From: Lysinibacillus fusiformis | GTDB taxonomy: Bacteria; Bacillota; Bacilli; Bacillales_A; Planococcaceae | Length of the DNA: 64,000 bases | Direction of reading: 5' to 3' | NCBI RefSeq assembly: GCF_003049525.1 | Contig: NZ_PYWL01000001.1 | Coordinates: 310,001 to 374,000 of the forward strand | Part shown: one piece after another, positions 42,250 to 51,806 of the stretch | Position numbering within the stretch: position 1 is the stretch's first letter | Layout of the letters: each line of letters begins with the position of its first letter | The notes under the pieces: generated by a model | Told to the model about the DNA's origin: nothing | What the model saw: only the letters and a program-made list of their open reading frames with translations | Databases searched by the model: none | Made by a program: the position numbers and the translations under genes

Positions 42250-42957
42250 CTAAGAAATTGGCTGATTTAAATTTTCACGTAAATCCTGAATAATTTTCTT
42301 TTCTAAGCGGGAAATATATGATTGTGATATCCCTAAATGATCTGCCACTTCTTTTTGCGTCATTTCTACTTTCCCATTGAGACCAAAACGGCATTCCATA
42401 ATATATCGTTCACGTGCACCTAATAAATTAATGGCATGGAACATATGCTGACGTTCAATTTTTTTCTCTACATTATCAAGAATAATGTGCTCTTCTGTAC
42501 CTAAAATATCTGATAGTAATAATTCATTTCCATCTGCATCAGAGTTTAATGGTTCGTCTAATGACACTTCACCCTTCATACGACTAGTTTTTCGTAAGTG
42601 CATTAAAATTTCATTTTCAATGCATCGTGATGCGTAAGTTGCAAGCTTAATATTTTTATCTGTATTGAACGTTTCAATCGCCTTTATTAACCCGATAGAA
42701 CCAATGCTGATTAAATCTTCGATTGGCGTCCCCGTATTGTCAAAACGTCTAGCAATATAAACAACAAGACGTAAATTACGTTCAATTAGTGTGTCTCTAG
42801 CACGTAAATCACCTTTCATAAAGGATGCAATGACTGTAACTTCTTCTTCTCGACTTAGTGGCACTGGCAATGAATCATTTCCCCCTATATAGTACGTTTC
42901 ACGACTACGAAACTTACTCCAAAATTTTTTCAAGCTAGCAAGTAGCCTAAGAAGCAA
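42250..42957 (-). CDS. sigE: RNA polymerase sporulation sigma factor SigE
   Basis: The early mother-cell sigma factor, made as an inactive precursor. The first 26 or so residues ([20 protein letters not shown], then TYYIGG) form the membrane-associated pro-sequence, and the cleavage site before YIGG matches B. subtilis. Region 2 has [18 protein letters not shown] and the [14 protein letters not shown] motif; region 4 has [18 protein letters not shown]. 235 aa. It follows spoIIGA, whose product cleaves it. Confidence 0.97.
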   Translation of the reverse strand: MLLRLLASLKKFWSKFRSRETYYIGGNDSLPVPLSREEEVTVIASFMKGDLRARDTLIERNLRLVVYIARRFDNTGTPIEDLISIGSIGLIKAIETFNTDKNIKLATYASRCIENEILMHLRKTSRMKGEVSLDEPLNSDADGNELLLSDILGTEEHIILDNVEKKIERQHMFHAINLLGARERYIMECRFGLNGKVEMTQKEVADHLGISQSYISRLEKKIIQDLRENLNQPIS

Positions 42958-42970
42958 TAGTTCTCCCCCT

Positions 42971-43804
42971 CTATGAGTTATTTGAAAGCGCTGAAAAATG
43001 TAAAATTGCTGCTGTGCTATGTGGAAAATTTTTAGCCTTTTTTGTTAAAACGATATATTCATTCGATTTCACCTGCGAAGGCTCCCCCTTTATAAGCCAT
43101 TCATCAAAGCGAAAACCTAATACAACAGTTTGTTGCTGTACAGTATTGATATGAATAAATCGTATATAACGCTGATAATCTTCTGAAAACATAGATACAT
43201 TGTACGGATCTGTTTCTTGCCATTCTATTAATGATTTGCGGAAATCCGCAGGTAAATGTGGACTTAAAGCTGTATATGAGACGAAATGAACGGGCTTACC
43301 TGAAAGCGGCTCAATTGCTTGGTTACCTGTATCCACAAATGCTGAAAGTGGTATTATTGCACCAAAAATTTTTAAAGTTGTGTCAAATACAAATTGTCCA
43401 CTTAAACGCTCTAGCTTCACAAATCCCCATTGCTTATAGAATGCAACGAGATTTAAAACTGCGAGTACAAAACAAATCATTATAAAATGGGTGGCAGAAA
43501 GATTTTTTAAAAAAGGTTGTAGTGCTGTTAACAATCCGCCGATAACGATCGTTGCTGTTAAAACGATCGGTCCTTGCTTCTGGAAGCTCCGAATCCTAAA
43601 GCGAAAAGCTATACCTATAAGTAATATAAAACTAAGAACCGTTGTCCACAGCATTTGACCGCCAATTACAGCTACTAAACTACTACAAAACGAACTCATT
43701 AATAATCTTGAATTCTTGACTAGAACCCCTGTTACTCTTGCTGTAAACGTGAGTATCGCTAGATTAAAAAGCGTATTAATGAGCACCAGCCATTCTCCAT
43801 ACAT
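42971..43804 (-). CDS. spoIIGA: Sporulation sigma-E processing peptidase SpoIIGA
   Basis: A membrane aspartic-type protease that cleaves pro-sigma E at the sporulation septum. Five N-terminal membrane helices (about residues 5-135) precede a soluble half with the catalytic motif [10 protein letters not shown] (DTGN, about residues 175-184). At 277 aa it is about 30 residues shorter than B. subtilis SpoIIGA. It is first in the spoIIG operon and adjacent to sigE, as expected. Spo0A-like boxes lie upstream. Confidence 0.95.
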   Translation of the reverse strand: MYGEWLVLINTLFNLAILTFTARVTGVLVKNSRLLMSSFCSSLVAVIGGQMLWTTVLSFILLIGIAFRFRIRSFQKQGPIVLTATIVIGGLLTALQPFLKNLSATHFIMICFVLAVLNLVAFYKQWGFVKLERLSGQFVFDTTLKIFGAIIPLSAFVDTGNQAIEPLSGKPVHFVSYTALSPHLPADFRKSLIEWQETDPYNVSMFSEDYQRYIRFIHINTVQQQTVVLGFRFDEWLIKGEPSQVKSNEYIVLTKKAKNFPHSTAAILHFSALSNNS

Positions 43805-43850
43805 AACAGCCGCCTCCTACTTACAAAGTTAGCATGTTACTCCCACAAAT

Positions 43851-43931
43851 ATTGTCAAACAATCGCATCATTTCCTTAAAATGTTTTGACAAAATACATG
43901 GTTTCCTTACACAAATGAACATCTCGACAAC
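43851..43931 (-). promoter_or_regulatory. Spo0A-box cluster upstream of spoIIGA
   Basis: On the minus strand TTTTGTCAAAA (43884-43894) matches the 0A consensus TTTGTCRAA. Flanking copies are TTGTCGAG (43924-43931) and an inverted ATTGTCAAAC (43851-43860, overlapping a TTGACA -35-like hexamer). This arrangement near spoIIGA resembles the Spo0A-controlled spoIIG promoter of B. subtilis. No convincing -10 was found. Confidence 0.6.
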
Positions 43932-43937
43932 AAATTT

Positions 43938-43977
43938 AAAAAGCTCGTATTTTACATATGTAAAATACGAGCTTTTT
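43938..43977. terminator. Perfect 40-base palindromic terminator of ftsZ
   Basis: A 40-base perfect inverted repeat (arm AAAAAGCTCGTATTTTACAT) lies 20 bases after the ftsZ stop. It has A and T runs at both ends and can terminate in either direction. Confidence 0.9.
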
Positions 43978-43996
43978 AGAAGTTGTTTGATTTCAA

Positions 43997-45154
43997 TTAA
44001 CCACGATTTTTGCGATTACGTAAAAATGCTGGGACTTCAAGCATGTCATCCTGTGCATACTGTTGCTGATTTTGACGTGGCTGCTCTTGTTGAACATGCA
44101 TTTCTTGTCGTTGTTCACGAATTGGTGCTTGTTGTTGTGGAGCAGATTGTCTATTTATATTGAGTGATGGTTTTACTGTATGACGTTGTTGTTGTAAAGC
44201 TTCTTCCGTAAAACCTGTTGCGATAACTGTCACAATGATTTCATCTTTTAGGTTTTCATTAATGACAGAACCGAAAATCATATTTACTTCTTCATCAGAT
44301 GCAGAAGCTACGATATCTGCTGCTTCTTGTACTTCAAATAAGCTAAGATTAGAGCCACCTGTAATATTCATAAGAACGCCTTTAGCACCATCGATAGACG
44401 ATTCTAGTAAAGGACTCGAAATGGCTTTCTTTGCTGCTTCTGAAGCACGGTTTTCACCAGTAGCAATACCGATACCCATTAATGCTGAGCCTTTGTTTGA
44501 CATAATTGTTTTCACGTCTGCAAAGTCTAAGTTAATAAGACCAGGTGTTGCGATTAAATCAGAAATACCTTGGACACCTTGACGAAGTACGTTATCTGCT
44601 TCTCTGAAAGCTTCTAGCATTGGTGTTGATTTATCGACAATTTGTAATAACTTGTCGTTCGGGATAACAATTAGCGTATCCACGGCTTCTTTCATACCAC
44701 CAATTCCGCCGATAGCCTGTGTTTGACGTTTACGTCCTTCAAACGTAAATGGACGTGTCACAACACCTACTGTTAGTGCTCCTAACTCACGAGCAATTTG
44801 TGCAATTACTGGCGCTGCACCAGTACCAGTGCCTCCACCCATACCGGCAGTGACGAATACCATGTCTGCGCCACGTAGAACCTCTTCTAATTGCTCACGG
44901 CTCTCTTCAGCCGCTTTTTTTCCTACTTCTGGATTAGCACCTGCCCCTAATCCACGCGTCAGTTTAGCACCAATTTGAAGCCTAACCTCTGCCTTTGATA
45001 AATTCAATGCTTGTGAATCTGTGTTAACTGCGATAAAGTCAACACCTTGTACACCATGTTCTATCATTCGATTGACAGCGTTGTTACCGCCGCCACCAAC
45101 ACCTATGACCTTTATTACTGCAAGTTCATCTACATTTGTATCAAATTCTAACAT
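43997..45154 (-). CDS. ftsZ: Cell division GTPase FtsZ
   Basis: The tubulin-like protein of the Z ring. The tubulin signature [13 protein letters not shown] lies at about residues 104-116, the nucleotide-binding [11 protein letters not shown] at about 19-29, and the T7 loop with NLDFADVKT at about 208-216. A Gln-rich linker follows residue 316, and the conserved C-terminal peptide [16 protein letters not shown] binds FtsA and SepF. At 385 aa it is normal. Its own palindromic terminator follows. Confidence 0.98.
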   Translation of the reverse strand: MLEFDTNVDELAVIKVIGVGGGGNNAVNRMIEHGVQGVDFIAVNTDSQALNLSKAEVRLQIGAKLTRGLGAGANPEVGKKAAEESREQLEEVLRGADMVFVTAGMGGGTGTGAAPVIAQIARELGALTVGVVTRPFTFEGRKRQTQAIGGIGGMKEAVDTLIVIPNDKLLQIVDKSTPMLEAFREADNVLRQGVQGISDLIATPGLINLDFADVKTIMSNKGSALMGIGIATGENRASEAAKKAISSPLLESSIDGAKGVLMNITGGSNLSLFEVQEAADIVASASDEEVNMIFGSVINENLKDEIIVTVIATGFTEEALQQQRHTVKPSLNINRQSAPQQQAPIREQRQEMHVQQEQPRQNQQQYAQDDMLEVPAFLRNRKNRG

Positions 45155-45207
45155 CTCTTTTTCCTCCCACGGTAACTCGACTCTGTATCAATCATTACGC
45201 ATTCTAG

Positions 45208-46491
45208 TTAATCAAAAAACTTATCAAATAATTTTTTTGCTCTCCCGATTACGCTTTCTTTTGGTTCTGAAGGTGCAGAATACTCTTGCTTTTTAGGCAT
45301 AGCTGCTTGAGCTCCTACAGCTGCATATTCAACAGGTTGCGTATTCGTACTTTTACCGTAAAAATCATCTTCTAAATAGGCGTAACGAATAAGTCCAACC
45401 GCTGTTGCAAATGAAGGCTCTCTAACGCCAATATAATCGGGTGTATAAATTCTTACACGCGTTTGTAGAATTTGACGTGCTAACTGGGCGATACCTTCAA
45501 GTTTAGCAACACCACCAGTTAAAACAACGCCGCCAGGTAAATCTCTAACACCTAGACGTGCTAACTCGTCAATCACTAATTCTAGTAATTCTTCTAGGCG
45601 AGCGCCAATAATTTCTGAGATATAGCGTTGGCTATATTGATCAGTAGAATCTGTTCCTACAATTGGTACTTCAAAGATTTCATCGTCAGATGCATCATCA
45701 TAAAAGGCATGTCCAAATTGGTGTTTGATATTTTCAGCTTGTTCTGTTGGTGTCTTTAAAACGATGGAAATATCTTTCGTTATATGATCACCACCAACTG
45801 GTAGGACGCCTGTATGCGTTAACAATCCCTCTTCAAATACCGCGATTGTAGTAGAGCCGCCTCCTATGTCTACAAAGGCAGTTCCTTGGTTTTTTTCATC
45901 TTCAGTTAATGCAAAGTAGCCTGATGCTAATGGTTGCAAATATATTTCTCGTATACTTAAACCTGCACGCTCAACACAGCGAAGAACATTGTGTAAAAGC
46001 GTTTTGGATGTCGTTATCATTGTTGCATCCATTTCTAGACGGATGCCAATCATACCACGAGGATCTTTAATTTCATCAAGGTTGTCCACAATAAACTGTC
46101 TTGGAATGATGTTAACTAATTCACGTTCAGGAGGTATTGACATGACTTGTGCAGATTCTACCACTCTGTCTAAATCATCATCTGTAATTTCTCTGTTTTC
46201 ACTATTTACAGCGACAACACCTTTAACTAGCTGTAACATCGTTTGGTTAGCAGGAACGCCTAGAACGACTTCTTGAATTTGATACCCTGTCATTCGTTCG
46301 GCTTGTTCTACTGCTTTTCGAATAGATTGAACTGTTGCATCGATGTCAACAATTGCTCCTTTTCGAACCCCATTCGATTTTACATTTCCGACGCCAATTA
46401 CATGTAATTGTCCGTCACTCATTTCACCTATTAATACCTTGATAGAGGAGGATCCAATATCAAGTGAAATGTATAAATCTTGCTGATTCAA
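45208..46491 (-). CDS. ftsA: Cell division protein FtsA
   Basis: An actin-like ATPase that tethers FtsZ to the membrane. It starts with the phosphate-1 motif YISLDIGSSSIKVLIG, has the FtsA-specific 1C domain at about residues 80-165 and the phosphate-2 motif AFVDIGGGSTTIAVFE. The C-terminal amphipathic helix VIGRAKKLFDKFFD is the membrane anchor. 427 aa. It is upstream of ftsZ with a 53-base gap. Confidence 0.97.
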   Translation of the reverse strand: MNQQDLYISLDIGSSSIKVLIGEMSDGQLHVIGVGNVKSNGVRKGAIVDIDATVQSIRKAVEQAERMTGYQIQEVVLGVPANQTMLQLVKGVVAVNSENREITDDDLDRVVESAQVMSIPPERELVNIIPRQFIVDNLDEIKDPRGMIGIRLEMDATMITTSKTLLHNVLRCVERAGLSIREIYLQPLASGYFALTEDEKNQGTAFVDIGGGSTTIAVFEEGLLTHTGVLPVGGDHITKDISIVLKTPTEQAENIKHQFGHAFYDDASDDEIFEVPIVGTDSTDQYSQRYISEIIGARLEELLELVIDELARLGVRDLPGGVVLTGGVAKLEGIAQLARQILQTRVRIYTPDYIGVREPSFATAVGLIRYAYLEDDFYGKSTNTQPVEYAAVGAQAAMPKKQEYSAPSEPKESVIGRAKKLFDKFFD

Positions 46492-46531
46492 TTCGCTGCA
46501 CCTCCTTGAAAAATGCTCTTATTTTCATTCT

Positions 46532-46560
46532 ATTGTAAATTTGGCATAATGTCTAAGCAA
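46532..46560 (-). promoter_or_regulatory. Putative promoter of ftsAZ
   Basis: On the minus strand TTGCTT and TACAAT are separated by 17 bases, about 40 bases before the ftsA start. ftsAZ in B. subtilis has several promoters here, including sigma-A and sigma-H types. Confidence 0.5.
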
Positions 46561-46586
46561 ATCGAGTATTTTGGTCAATTTTTCTC

Positions 46587-46958
46587 TTAATCTATGGAAG
46601 TTTTTTCTTTCTTGTGACGTTTCTCATCCAAGCGAGTTAGTAATATACGCCTAATTATTGCAATATTTTGGAATAAACGTACTCCGAAAGCGAAAATAGC
46701 TGCTAAATACAAATCTATCCCTAAATTCACACCTATAAACGCTAACCCTGCTGCGAGAACTATATTAAAAAAGAATCCTGATACAAAAACTTTATCGTCG
46801 TACACTTGCTGTAATTGAGCACGGATACCACCAAATAATGTATCTAAAGCTGCTAAAACTGCTATTGACAGATAATTTTCATACATAGAGGGGATTTGTA
46901 TATTTGTTAACAAGCCAAGGGCAAGTCCAAATATCAAACCTAAAAATGGTAGCCACAT
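46587..46958 (-). CDS. sbp: Small basic protein Sbp (DUF1290 membrane protein)
   Basis: A 123 aa membrane protein with about three to four helices and a basic C-terminal tail (RRILLTRLDEKRHKKEK). The start MWLPFLGLIFGLALG and the LAALDTLFGGIRAQ motif are characteristic of the family. It sits between the DUF881 gene and ftsA, as in B. subtilis. Function is unknown. Confidence 0.92.
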   Translation of the reverse strand: MWLPFLGLIFGLALGLLTNIQIPSMYENYLSIAVLAALDTLFGGIRAQLQQVYDDKVFVSGFFFNIVLAAGLAFIGVNLGIDLYLAAIFAFGVRLFQNIAIIRRILLTRLDEKRHKKEKTSID

Positions 46959-46961
46959 AAA

Positions 46962-47681
46962 TTAATCTCCTTTTTTTACCTCTGCTAAGTAATCATTTGT
47001 CAATGGCTGATCAAATGCTGGAATTTGTAATTGATCTATTGGCTCTTCAATTACTAAATTATAATTATCTAAATAAAATGAATCTATAAACGTCGAGGCT
47101 TGAAGCGAATTATACATTTTTTGAGCTGCTTTATAGTCGCTTGTCCCAACATATATATCAAATTTAGGTGACAACAATGGTACACTATTCACCGTTGTCT
47201 TCCCATTAATGTCCCGAATGGCCGTTGTTTGAACAACACGATTGCCATCTATTGAAACACTGGTTGCATCGTTTTTAAACAGCGTATTTAATAATTGAGT
47301 TAATAAATCGGGCGATATTTCTTTAATTTCATAGCCCATCTCTATTAATTCAGGTGCTGGTTCAATCCGAAGTATGACACCAGGCCCTATCACTTCTGTT
47401 AGTCCAGCCTGTTGCTTTAAACGATTTAATGTTTCATGTAAAGCTGCTTGCTGATTTACTTTTTCAGATTGCTCATAGCGATCCACTACTTCATGAAGTG
47501 AGCGAATTTCTGCCAGTAATGCGGAATGCCTTTGCTTTTCTTGTGCTAATTCCTCTCTTATTGCCCAAATATCTCGTGTATCTCGCTCTGCTGGTTTTTG
47601 TATGGTATTGTATTGTACCGCTATCATCAAACCGATAATAAATAGCACGATCGTTATTCGGGTGTACATATTTCTTCGCAA
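46962..47681 (-). CDS. ylxX: DUF881 family protein YlxX
   Basis: A membrane-anchored extracytoplasmic protein. One N-terminal helix (about residues 4-22), a coiled coil at about 30-80, and the DUF881 domain (GPGVILRIEPAPE, then NTLFKNDATSVSIDGNRVV) are visible. TTG is chosen because AGGAGGGG lies 5 bases upstream; ATG four codons later is an alternative. 239 aa. Paralogous to the next gene upstream; the two form the usual ylxW-ylxX pair. Function unknown. Confidence 0.88.
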   Translation of the reverse strand: MRRNMYTRITIVLFIIGLMIAVQYNTIQKPAERDTRDIWAIREELAQEKQRHSALLAEIRSLHEVVDRYEQSEKVNQQAALHETLNRLKQQAGLTEVIGPGVILRIEPAPELIEMGYEIKEISPDLLTQLLNTLFKNDATSVSIDGNRVVQTTAIRDINGKTTVNSVPLLSPKFDIYVGTSDYKAAQKMYNSLQASTFIDSFYLDNYNLVIEEPIDQLQIPAFDQPLTNDYLAEVKKGD

Positions 47682-47779
47682 AATAGCCCCTCCTAGACGT
47701 ATCGTATGCCCCTCAGTAGTCAATGTAAAACTTCCCTAGAGGCTGAAATTAGACTTTAAACATGAACTAGGACTTGTCC

Positions 47780-48505
47780 TTAACTTTCTACTTTTACTCT
47801 TGGCATTGTAAGTTTCTGATGTTCTTCTAAAGACACCACAATATTGTCATTTAATAATTGATCAACGACACCGCCATTTAAATTTAAAGAAGCCATTAAA
47901 GTATCGGAATCTCCTACAGCTTCTATTACAAAAGGAGCGGGATGCTGTGTACCATCAATAGTTATTACTGGACCATTACATCTGATATAGGAATTGGCCA
48001 AGACACGTTGCCCATTAATAGCAATTGCTTGAGCACCCGAAATTTTCAATTCATTCAACAATTTAAAAACATGGCTTTCATGAACGATATAATCATTCGG
48101 ATTCAAAGATTTTGGATCATAATCACCATCTTGGAGAGTAATCCGTATTCCTTTTCCATCACTCTTCAACTCACCAAGTAAGAGCCGTAAATCCTCCGCT
48201 TGTTCAACAAGCTTCTTATAGTCTTTCTCATCAGAAGCAAATGATTTCTCATACTTCCGAATTTGTTCCTGTAGGCTATTTAACTCTTCCGTTAGCTCTT
48301 TATTGCGTTCTTGCTGAGTGATCAATTCCTCACGATAAGAATCTTCTTGCTCATAAAGCTCTGAATTAATTGTACCTGCTTCGCGGTTATCTTTTGCCTG
48401 ATTATATGAATAGCCGATGATAAACCCTGTTGTCACACAAACAATCAATAGTTCAAATTGTTTTCTAGAAAAAAAACTCCCTTTGCTATTCTTCTTGTTG
48501 TTCAT
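47780..48505 (-). CDS. ylxW: DUF881 family protein YlxW
   Basis: A membrane-anchored protein of 241 aa with one N-terminal helix at about residues 15-35, a long coiled coil (about 45-105), and a C-terminal DUF881 domain (GIRITLQDGDYD, then LLNELKISGAQAIAINGQRV). Its ATG overlaps the divIB stop by 20 bases, suggesting coupling to the divisome gene. The biochemical role is unknown. The name follows position relative to divIB in B. subtilis. Confidence 0.88.
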   Translation of the reverse strand: MNNKKNSKGSFFSRKQFELLIVCVTTGFIIGYSYNQAKDNREAGTINSELYEQEDSYREELITQQERNKELTEELNSLQEQIRKYEKSFASDEKDYKKLVEQAEDLRLLLGELKSDGKGIRITLQDGDYDPKSLNPNDYIVHESHVFKLLNELKISGAQAIAINGQRVLANSYIRCNGPVITIDGTQHPAPFVIEAVGDSDTLMASLNLNGGVVDQLLNDNIVVSLEEHQKLTMPRVKVES

Positions 48506-49316
48506 CTTCTGTCACTTCCTGGTCAACCATTTCCCCATCTTCATTAGCTTCCATGTCGATGCTTATTTTGTTGTACTCCTCGTTAAAAGGACGATAATAG
48601 GAACCGACCTCTAAATCAATTACACCTTTTTCTAAATTTGCAATTTGTGCAACAATGGAGGGGTAATAATTTAACTTATCTGCAAGCGTCTGAATAATAG
48701 CTCGTACCTCATAGCCATCATTCATATAAAGCTTTACCGCGTTCGGATTTGTATCATTACTATTCGTGTTAACCTGAGAAATTAAAGCTAATACTTCTGG
48801 TTTTAATTGTGCTAACTGTGCAACTAGTTTTTTAATTGTTTTTTCACCAGTAATTCCAATAAAAACAGGGGCATCAATTGGAGTATCATTCCCTTTTTGC
48901 TCAAAACGTTCACCATTTTCAAGCAACGGATAATAGGTGCCGTCCCCAGCCAAATACGCAACTTTTTTCCATTCCTTCACATCTATCGTTACGCCTCGAA
49001 GCCAGTTACGTTTAACATGTGCTTCTTTTACCCATTTATCCTTTAACAGAAGATTCTCCACGTCTTCTATTTTGAACCCCCACATTGATTTACCTAGCGC
49101 AAGGGTACTTGTCTCCACATAATGTTCATTATCTACCAGCTTCGCACCATTGACTGTTATTTTATTGATGTTACTGTAAGGAGATTGAAAATAAAGGAGT
49201 ACCGCTAACACAATAAAGAAAAGTAATATTAGCACGATAAATTTACGATTTGTACGCTTTTTTCGTCGCTTTTTTAGCGTAGGTATACGATCTTCTATAT
49301 CAATTACTTTCTCCAA
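48486..49316 (-). CDS. divIB: Cell division protein DivIB (FtsQ)
   Basis: A bitopic divisome protein that works with FtsL and DivIC. A basic cytoplasmic N-terminus (TLKKRRKKRTNRKF) leads to one membrane helix, then the POTRA domain (SPYSNINKITVNGAKLVDN seen in parts) and the beta domain, with an acidic tail. TTG is used as start, 6 bases after AAGGAGGAG; an upstream ATG would overlap the preceding gene. 276 aa. Confidence 0.93.
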   Translation of the reverse strand: MEKVIDIEDRIPTLKKRRKKRTNRKFIVLILLFFIVLAVLLYFQSPYSNINKITVNGAKLVDNEHYVETSTLALGKSMWGFKIEDVENLLLKDKWVKEAHVKRNWLRGVTIDVKEWKKVAYLAGDGTYYPLLENGERFEQKGNDTPIDAPVFIGITGEKTIKKLVAQLAQLKPEVLALISQVNTNSNDTNPNAVKLYMNDGYEVRAIIQTLADKLNYYPSIVAQIANLEKGVIDLEVGSYYRPFNEEYNKISIDMEANEDGEMVDQEVTEDEQQEE

Positions 49317-49336
49317 AAAGTACTCCTCCTTTATAT

Positions 49337-50416
49337 TTATTTCGCCAATTGATAAATAATACCTATTATTAACCACATTGTGACTAAAGATGTTCCTCCA
49401 TAGCTAATAAAAGGCAATGTAACACCGGTTACAGGTACTAAACCTATTACTACAGCTATATTAAGAAACGCTTGCACCATCAGCATTGTGACTAGCCCTA
49501 TAATCGCATAATAGGATGTTCGATTTTTAGCCTGTACAGCAAATCGATAGCCCGCATAAATTGTCAGTACGAATAGTGCTAAAATAAAGAGACCACCAAT
49601 CAAGCCGACTTCTTCCAAAATAATAGCGTAAATAAAGTCATTTTGTGGCTCAGGCAAATATAGAAACTTTTGCCGACTTTGTCCAAAACCATGACCAAAA
49701 ATTCCGGCAGGACCAATCGCCATTAGTGATTGCACTGCTTGGAACCCACTTACCAAGGGATCAGCCCATGGATCGAGGAATGCTTCTATTCGCTTTAGTC
49801 GATATGGTGCAGTTGCAATTAACCCTACTAGTCCCGCTATACCAACCAACATAATCATGGCATATAGCTTTAACGGGTACCCAGCGACAAAAAACAATAA
49901 AAATACAGCCACAACAAGAATAAATACTGAACCGAAGTCAGGCTGCAACATAATCAAAGCAACAGGGATTAATAGGATTAAAGCATGGCGCCAATTAACA
50001 ACGGGCGTCCCTGTTTTATGCTGCGCTAAAATATGACTCAGGTAAACAATGACAGTTATTTTCGTTAGCTCCGCTGGCTGGATTGTCAATGGACCAACCC
50101 CTATCCAGCTTTGCGAACCATTTCGAACTAGCCCAATACCAGGTATTAACACTAGAACAAGTAAAATTAACGAAAATATATAGGCCATTTTCCAAAAGGA
50201 CTGCTCTCTCAAAATATTTAATCGAATTGTGATTAAAAATACAATTATGGCTACCACAAAGTATACGCTTTGCTTCATATAAAACGGCATTTTTCCACTA
50301 TAATGAATGGCACTCCAATAAGTCCCCGCAGAATAGACGAAAATAATGCCGATTACTGATAGCATCAAAGTTGTGACGAGCAATAAGTAACTTTCTTTCC
50401 CTCTCAGTAATGCCAT
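49337..50416 (-). CDS. SEDS-family glycosyltransferase FtsW/SpoVE
   Basis: A polytopic peptidoglycan glycosyltransferase working with a class B penicillin-binding protein. About ten helices are present. The SEDS motifs are visible: GSQSWIGVGPLTIQPAELTKI at about residues 101-120, YLPEPQNDFIYAIILEE at about 250-266, and the C-terminal SYGGTSLV. At 359 aa it is normal. In B. subtilis this position between murD and murG is spoVE, but whether this copy is the vegetative FtsW or the sporulation SpoVE cannot be told; murG is missing here. Confidence 0.92.
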   Translation of the reverse strand: MALLRGKESYLLLVTTLMLSVIGIIFVYSAGTYWSAIHYSGKMPFYMKQSVYFVVAIIVFLITIRLNILREQSFWKMAYIFSLILLVLVLIPGIGLVRNGSQSWIGVGPLTIQPAELTKITVIVYLSHILAQHKTGTPVVNWRHALILLIPVALIMLQPDFGSVFILVVAVFLLFFVAGYPLKLYAMIMLVGIAGLVGLIATAPYRLKRIEAFLDPWADPLVSGFQAVQSLMAIGPAGIFGHGFGQSRQKFLYLPEPQNDFIYAIILEEVGLIGGLFILALFVLTIYAGYRFAVQAKNRTSYYAIIGLVTMLMVQAFLNIAVVIGLVPVTGVTLPFISYGGTSLVTMWLIIGIIYQLAK

Positions 50417-50456
50417 CCTTCCAAGTCAAGTATATTCTAAAATAGTTACAGGCTCA

Positions 50457-51806
50457 TTACAGCTTCATTACAGCATCAATAAAAACATCTCCGCGTATTT
50501 CAAAGCTGTCATATTGATCCCAGCTTGCACATGCTGGAGATAATAAAATAATATCTCCCTCTGCTGACATCGGTGCTGCATAGTGTACAGCGTCCTCCAC
50601 ATTTTGAGCGATAACTGTTTGTTGGACACCACATGATTTTGCAAATTCAACAAAACGTAGTCCAGTTTCTCCGAATGCGACGACGCCTTTCACATGATTC
50701 ATACTTGATCGAAGCTCCTCAAAAGAGTGTCCTCGATCTAAACCACCTGCTAGCAAAATAACCGGCGCTTGGAATGCGTCTAAAGCACTTTTTGTTGCTA
50801 AACAGTTTGTAGCTTTGGAGTCATTATAAATCTTCCGACCATTCCATTCGCGTACGAATTGAGTACGGTGTCTCACTCCGCCAAATGTTGCTAAAACCTC
50901 TTCCATCTTCCCTTTGTCACAGCCAACTAAAATACAGGCTGCCACTGCTGCTAGGATGTTCTCTAAATTATGCTTACCAGGCAGCGCGATATTCGCCCGG
51001 TCCATATAAGGTTCCCCTTGCCAATATATCGTTGTCTCATCTGCACTGATTCCGTTGACAGTACGTCCATTTGAACTGAATGGAATTTTTTGCGCATTTG
51101 ATTGCGCTGCATATCCAACTACAATTGGTTGATCAGCATTATAAATAAAGTAATCACTTTCATCTTGATTACGCGTCACAGCAAACTTCGCTTCAGCATA
51201 ATTATCAAATGTTCCATGATAGTCAAGATGGGCATCATAAAGGTTTGTTAGAATAGAAATTTTAGGCTTAAATGTTTTAGTCCCCATCAATTGGAACGAT
51301 GACAGCTCCGTTACAATAATGTCATCTTCATTAGCTTCTTTAGCGACGCCACAAGCAACTGTACCAATATTTCCTGCAATCAAAGGATTTTTACTTCCGT
51401 TGTTCAACATATCGAAGATTAAAGTAGTCGTCGTTGTTTTACCATTCGAGCCTGTAATACCTATAAATGGTGCATCACTTATTAAATAAGCAAGTTCAAT
51501 CTCCGTCCACACAGGAATATCGCGATGTAGAGCATCCGCTACAATGCGATTACTATAAGGAATGCCTGGGTTTTTAACGACTAATTCAAAACCTTCATCC
51601 AGTAAATCCTCAGGATGGCGGCCACAAATCACGGTAATCCCCCTTTGTAATAGTCCCTGAGCATCAGGGCTTTCATCAAATGGTTTGGAATCATTGACTG
51701 TGACAAAGGCGCCGAGCTCATGTAAAATTTCTGCAGCTGCCACACCACTTTTTGCTAGGCCTAACACAAGTACTTTTTTATGTTGTAAATCTGTATAGTT
51801 TTTCAT
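50457..51806 (-). CDS. murD: UDP-N-acetylmuramoyl-L-alanine--D-glutamate ligase
   Basis: Adds D-Glu to UDP-MurNAc-L-Ala in the cytoplasm. The Rossmann start KKVLVLGLAKSGVAAAE, the ATP-binding GITGSNGKTTTTTLI at about residues 115-129, and the conserved ENILAAVAA and YNDSKATN motifs are present. 449 aa. ATG overlaps the mraY stop as TAATG; upstream in-frame starts lie inside mraY and are not used. Confidence 0.97.
   Translation of the reverse strand: MKNYTDLQHKKVLVLGLAKSGVAAAEILHELGAFVTVNDSKPFDESPDAQGLLQRGITVICGRHPEDLLDEGFELVVKNPGIPYSNRIVADALHRDIPVWTEIELAYLISDAPFIGITGSNGKTTTTTLIFDMLNNGSKNPLIAGNIGTVACGVAKEANEDDIIVTELSSFQLMGTKTFKPKISILTNLYDAHLDYHGTFDNYAEAKFAVTRNQDESDYFIYNADQPIVVGYAAQSNAQKIPFSSNGRTVNGISADETTIYWQGEPYMDRANIALPGKHNLENILAAVAACILVGCDKGKMEEVLATFGGVRHRTQFVREWNGRKIYNDSKATNCLATKSALDAFQAPVILLAGGLDRGHSFEELRSSMNHVKGVVAFGETGLRFVEFAKSCGVQQTVIAQNVEDAVHYAAPMSAEGDIILLSPACASWDQYDSFEIRGDVFIDAVMKL

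Noticed and set aside
42980..42997. TGAAAGCGCT, a cre-like sequence
   Set aside because: It lies inside the spoIIGA coding end and the right half does not match the CcpA consensus.
43834..44163. 109-codon plus-strand frame over the ftsZ 3' end
   Set aside because: Antisense to the ftsZ linker and C-terminus and runs through the palindromic terminator; no family resemblance.
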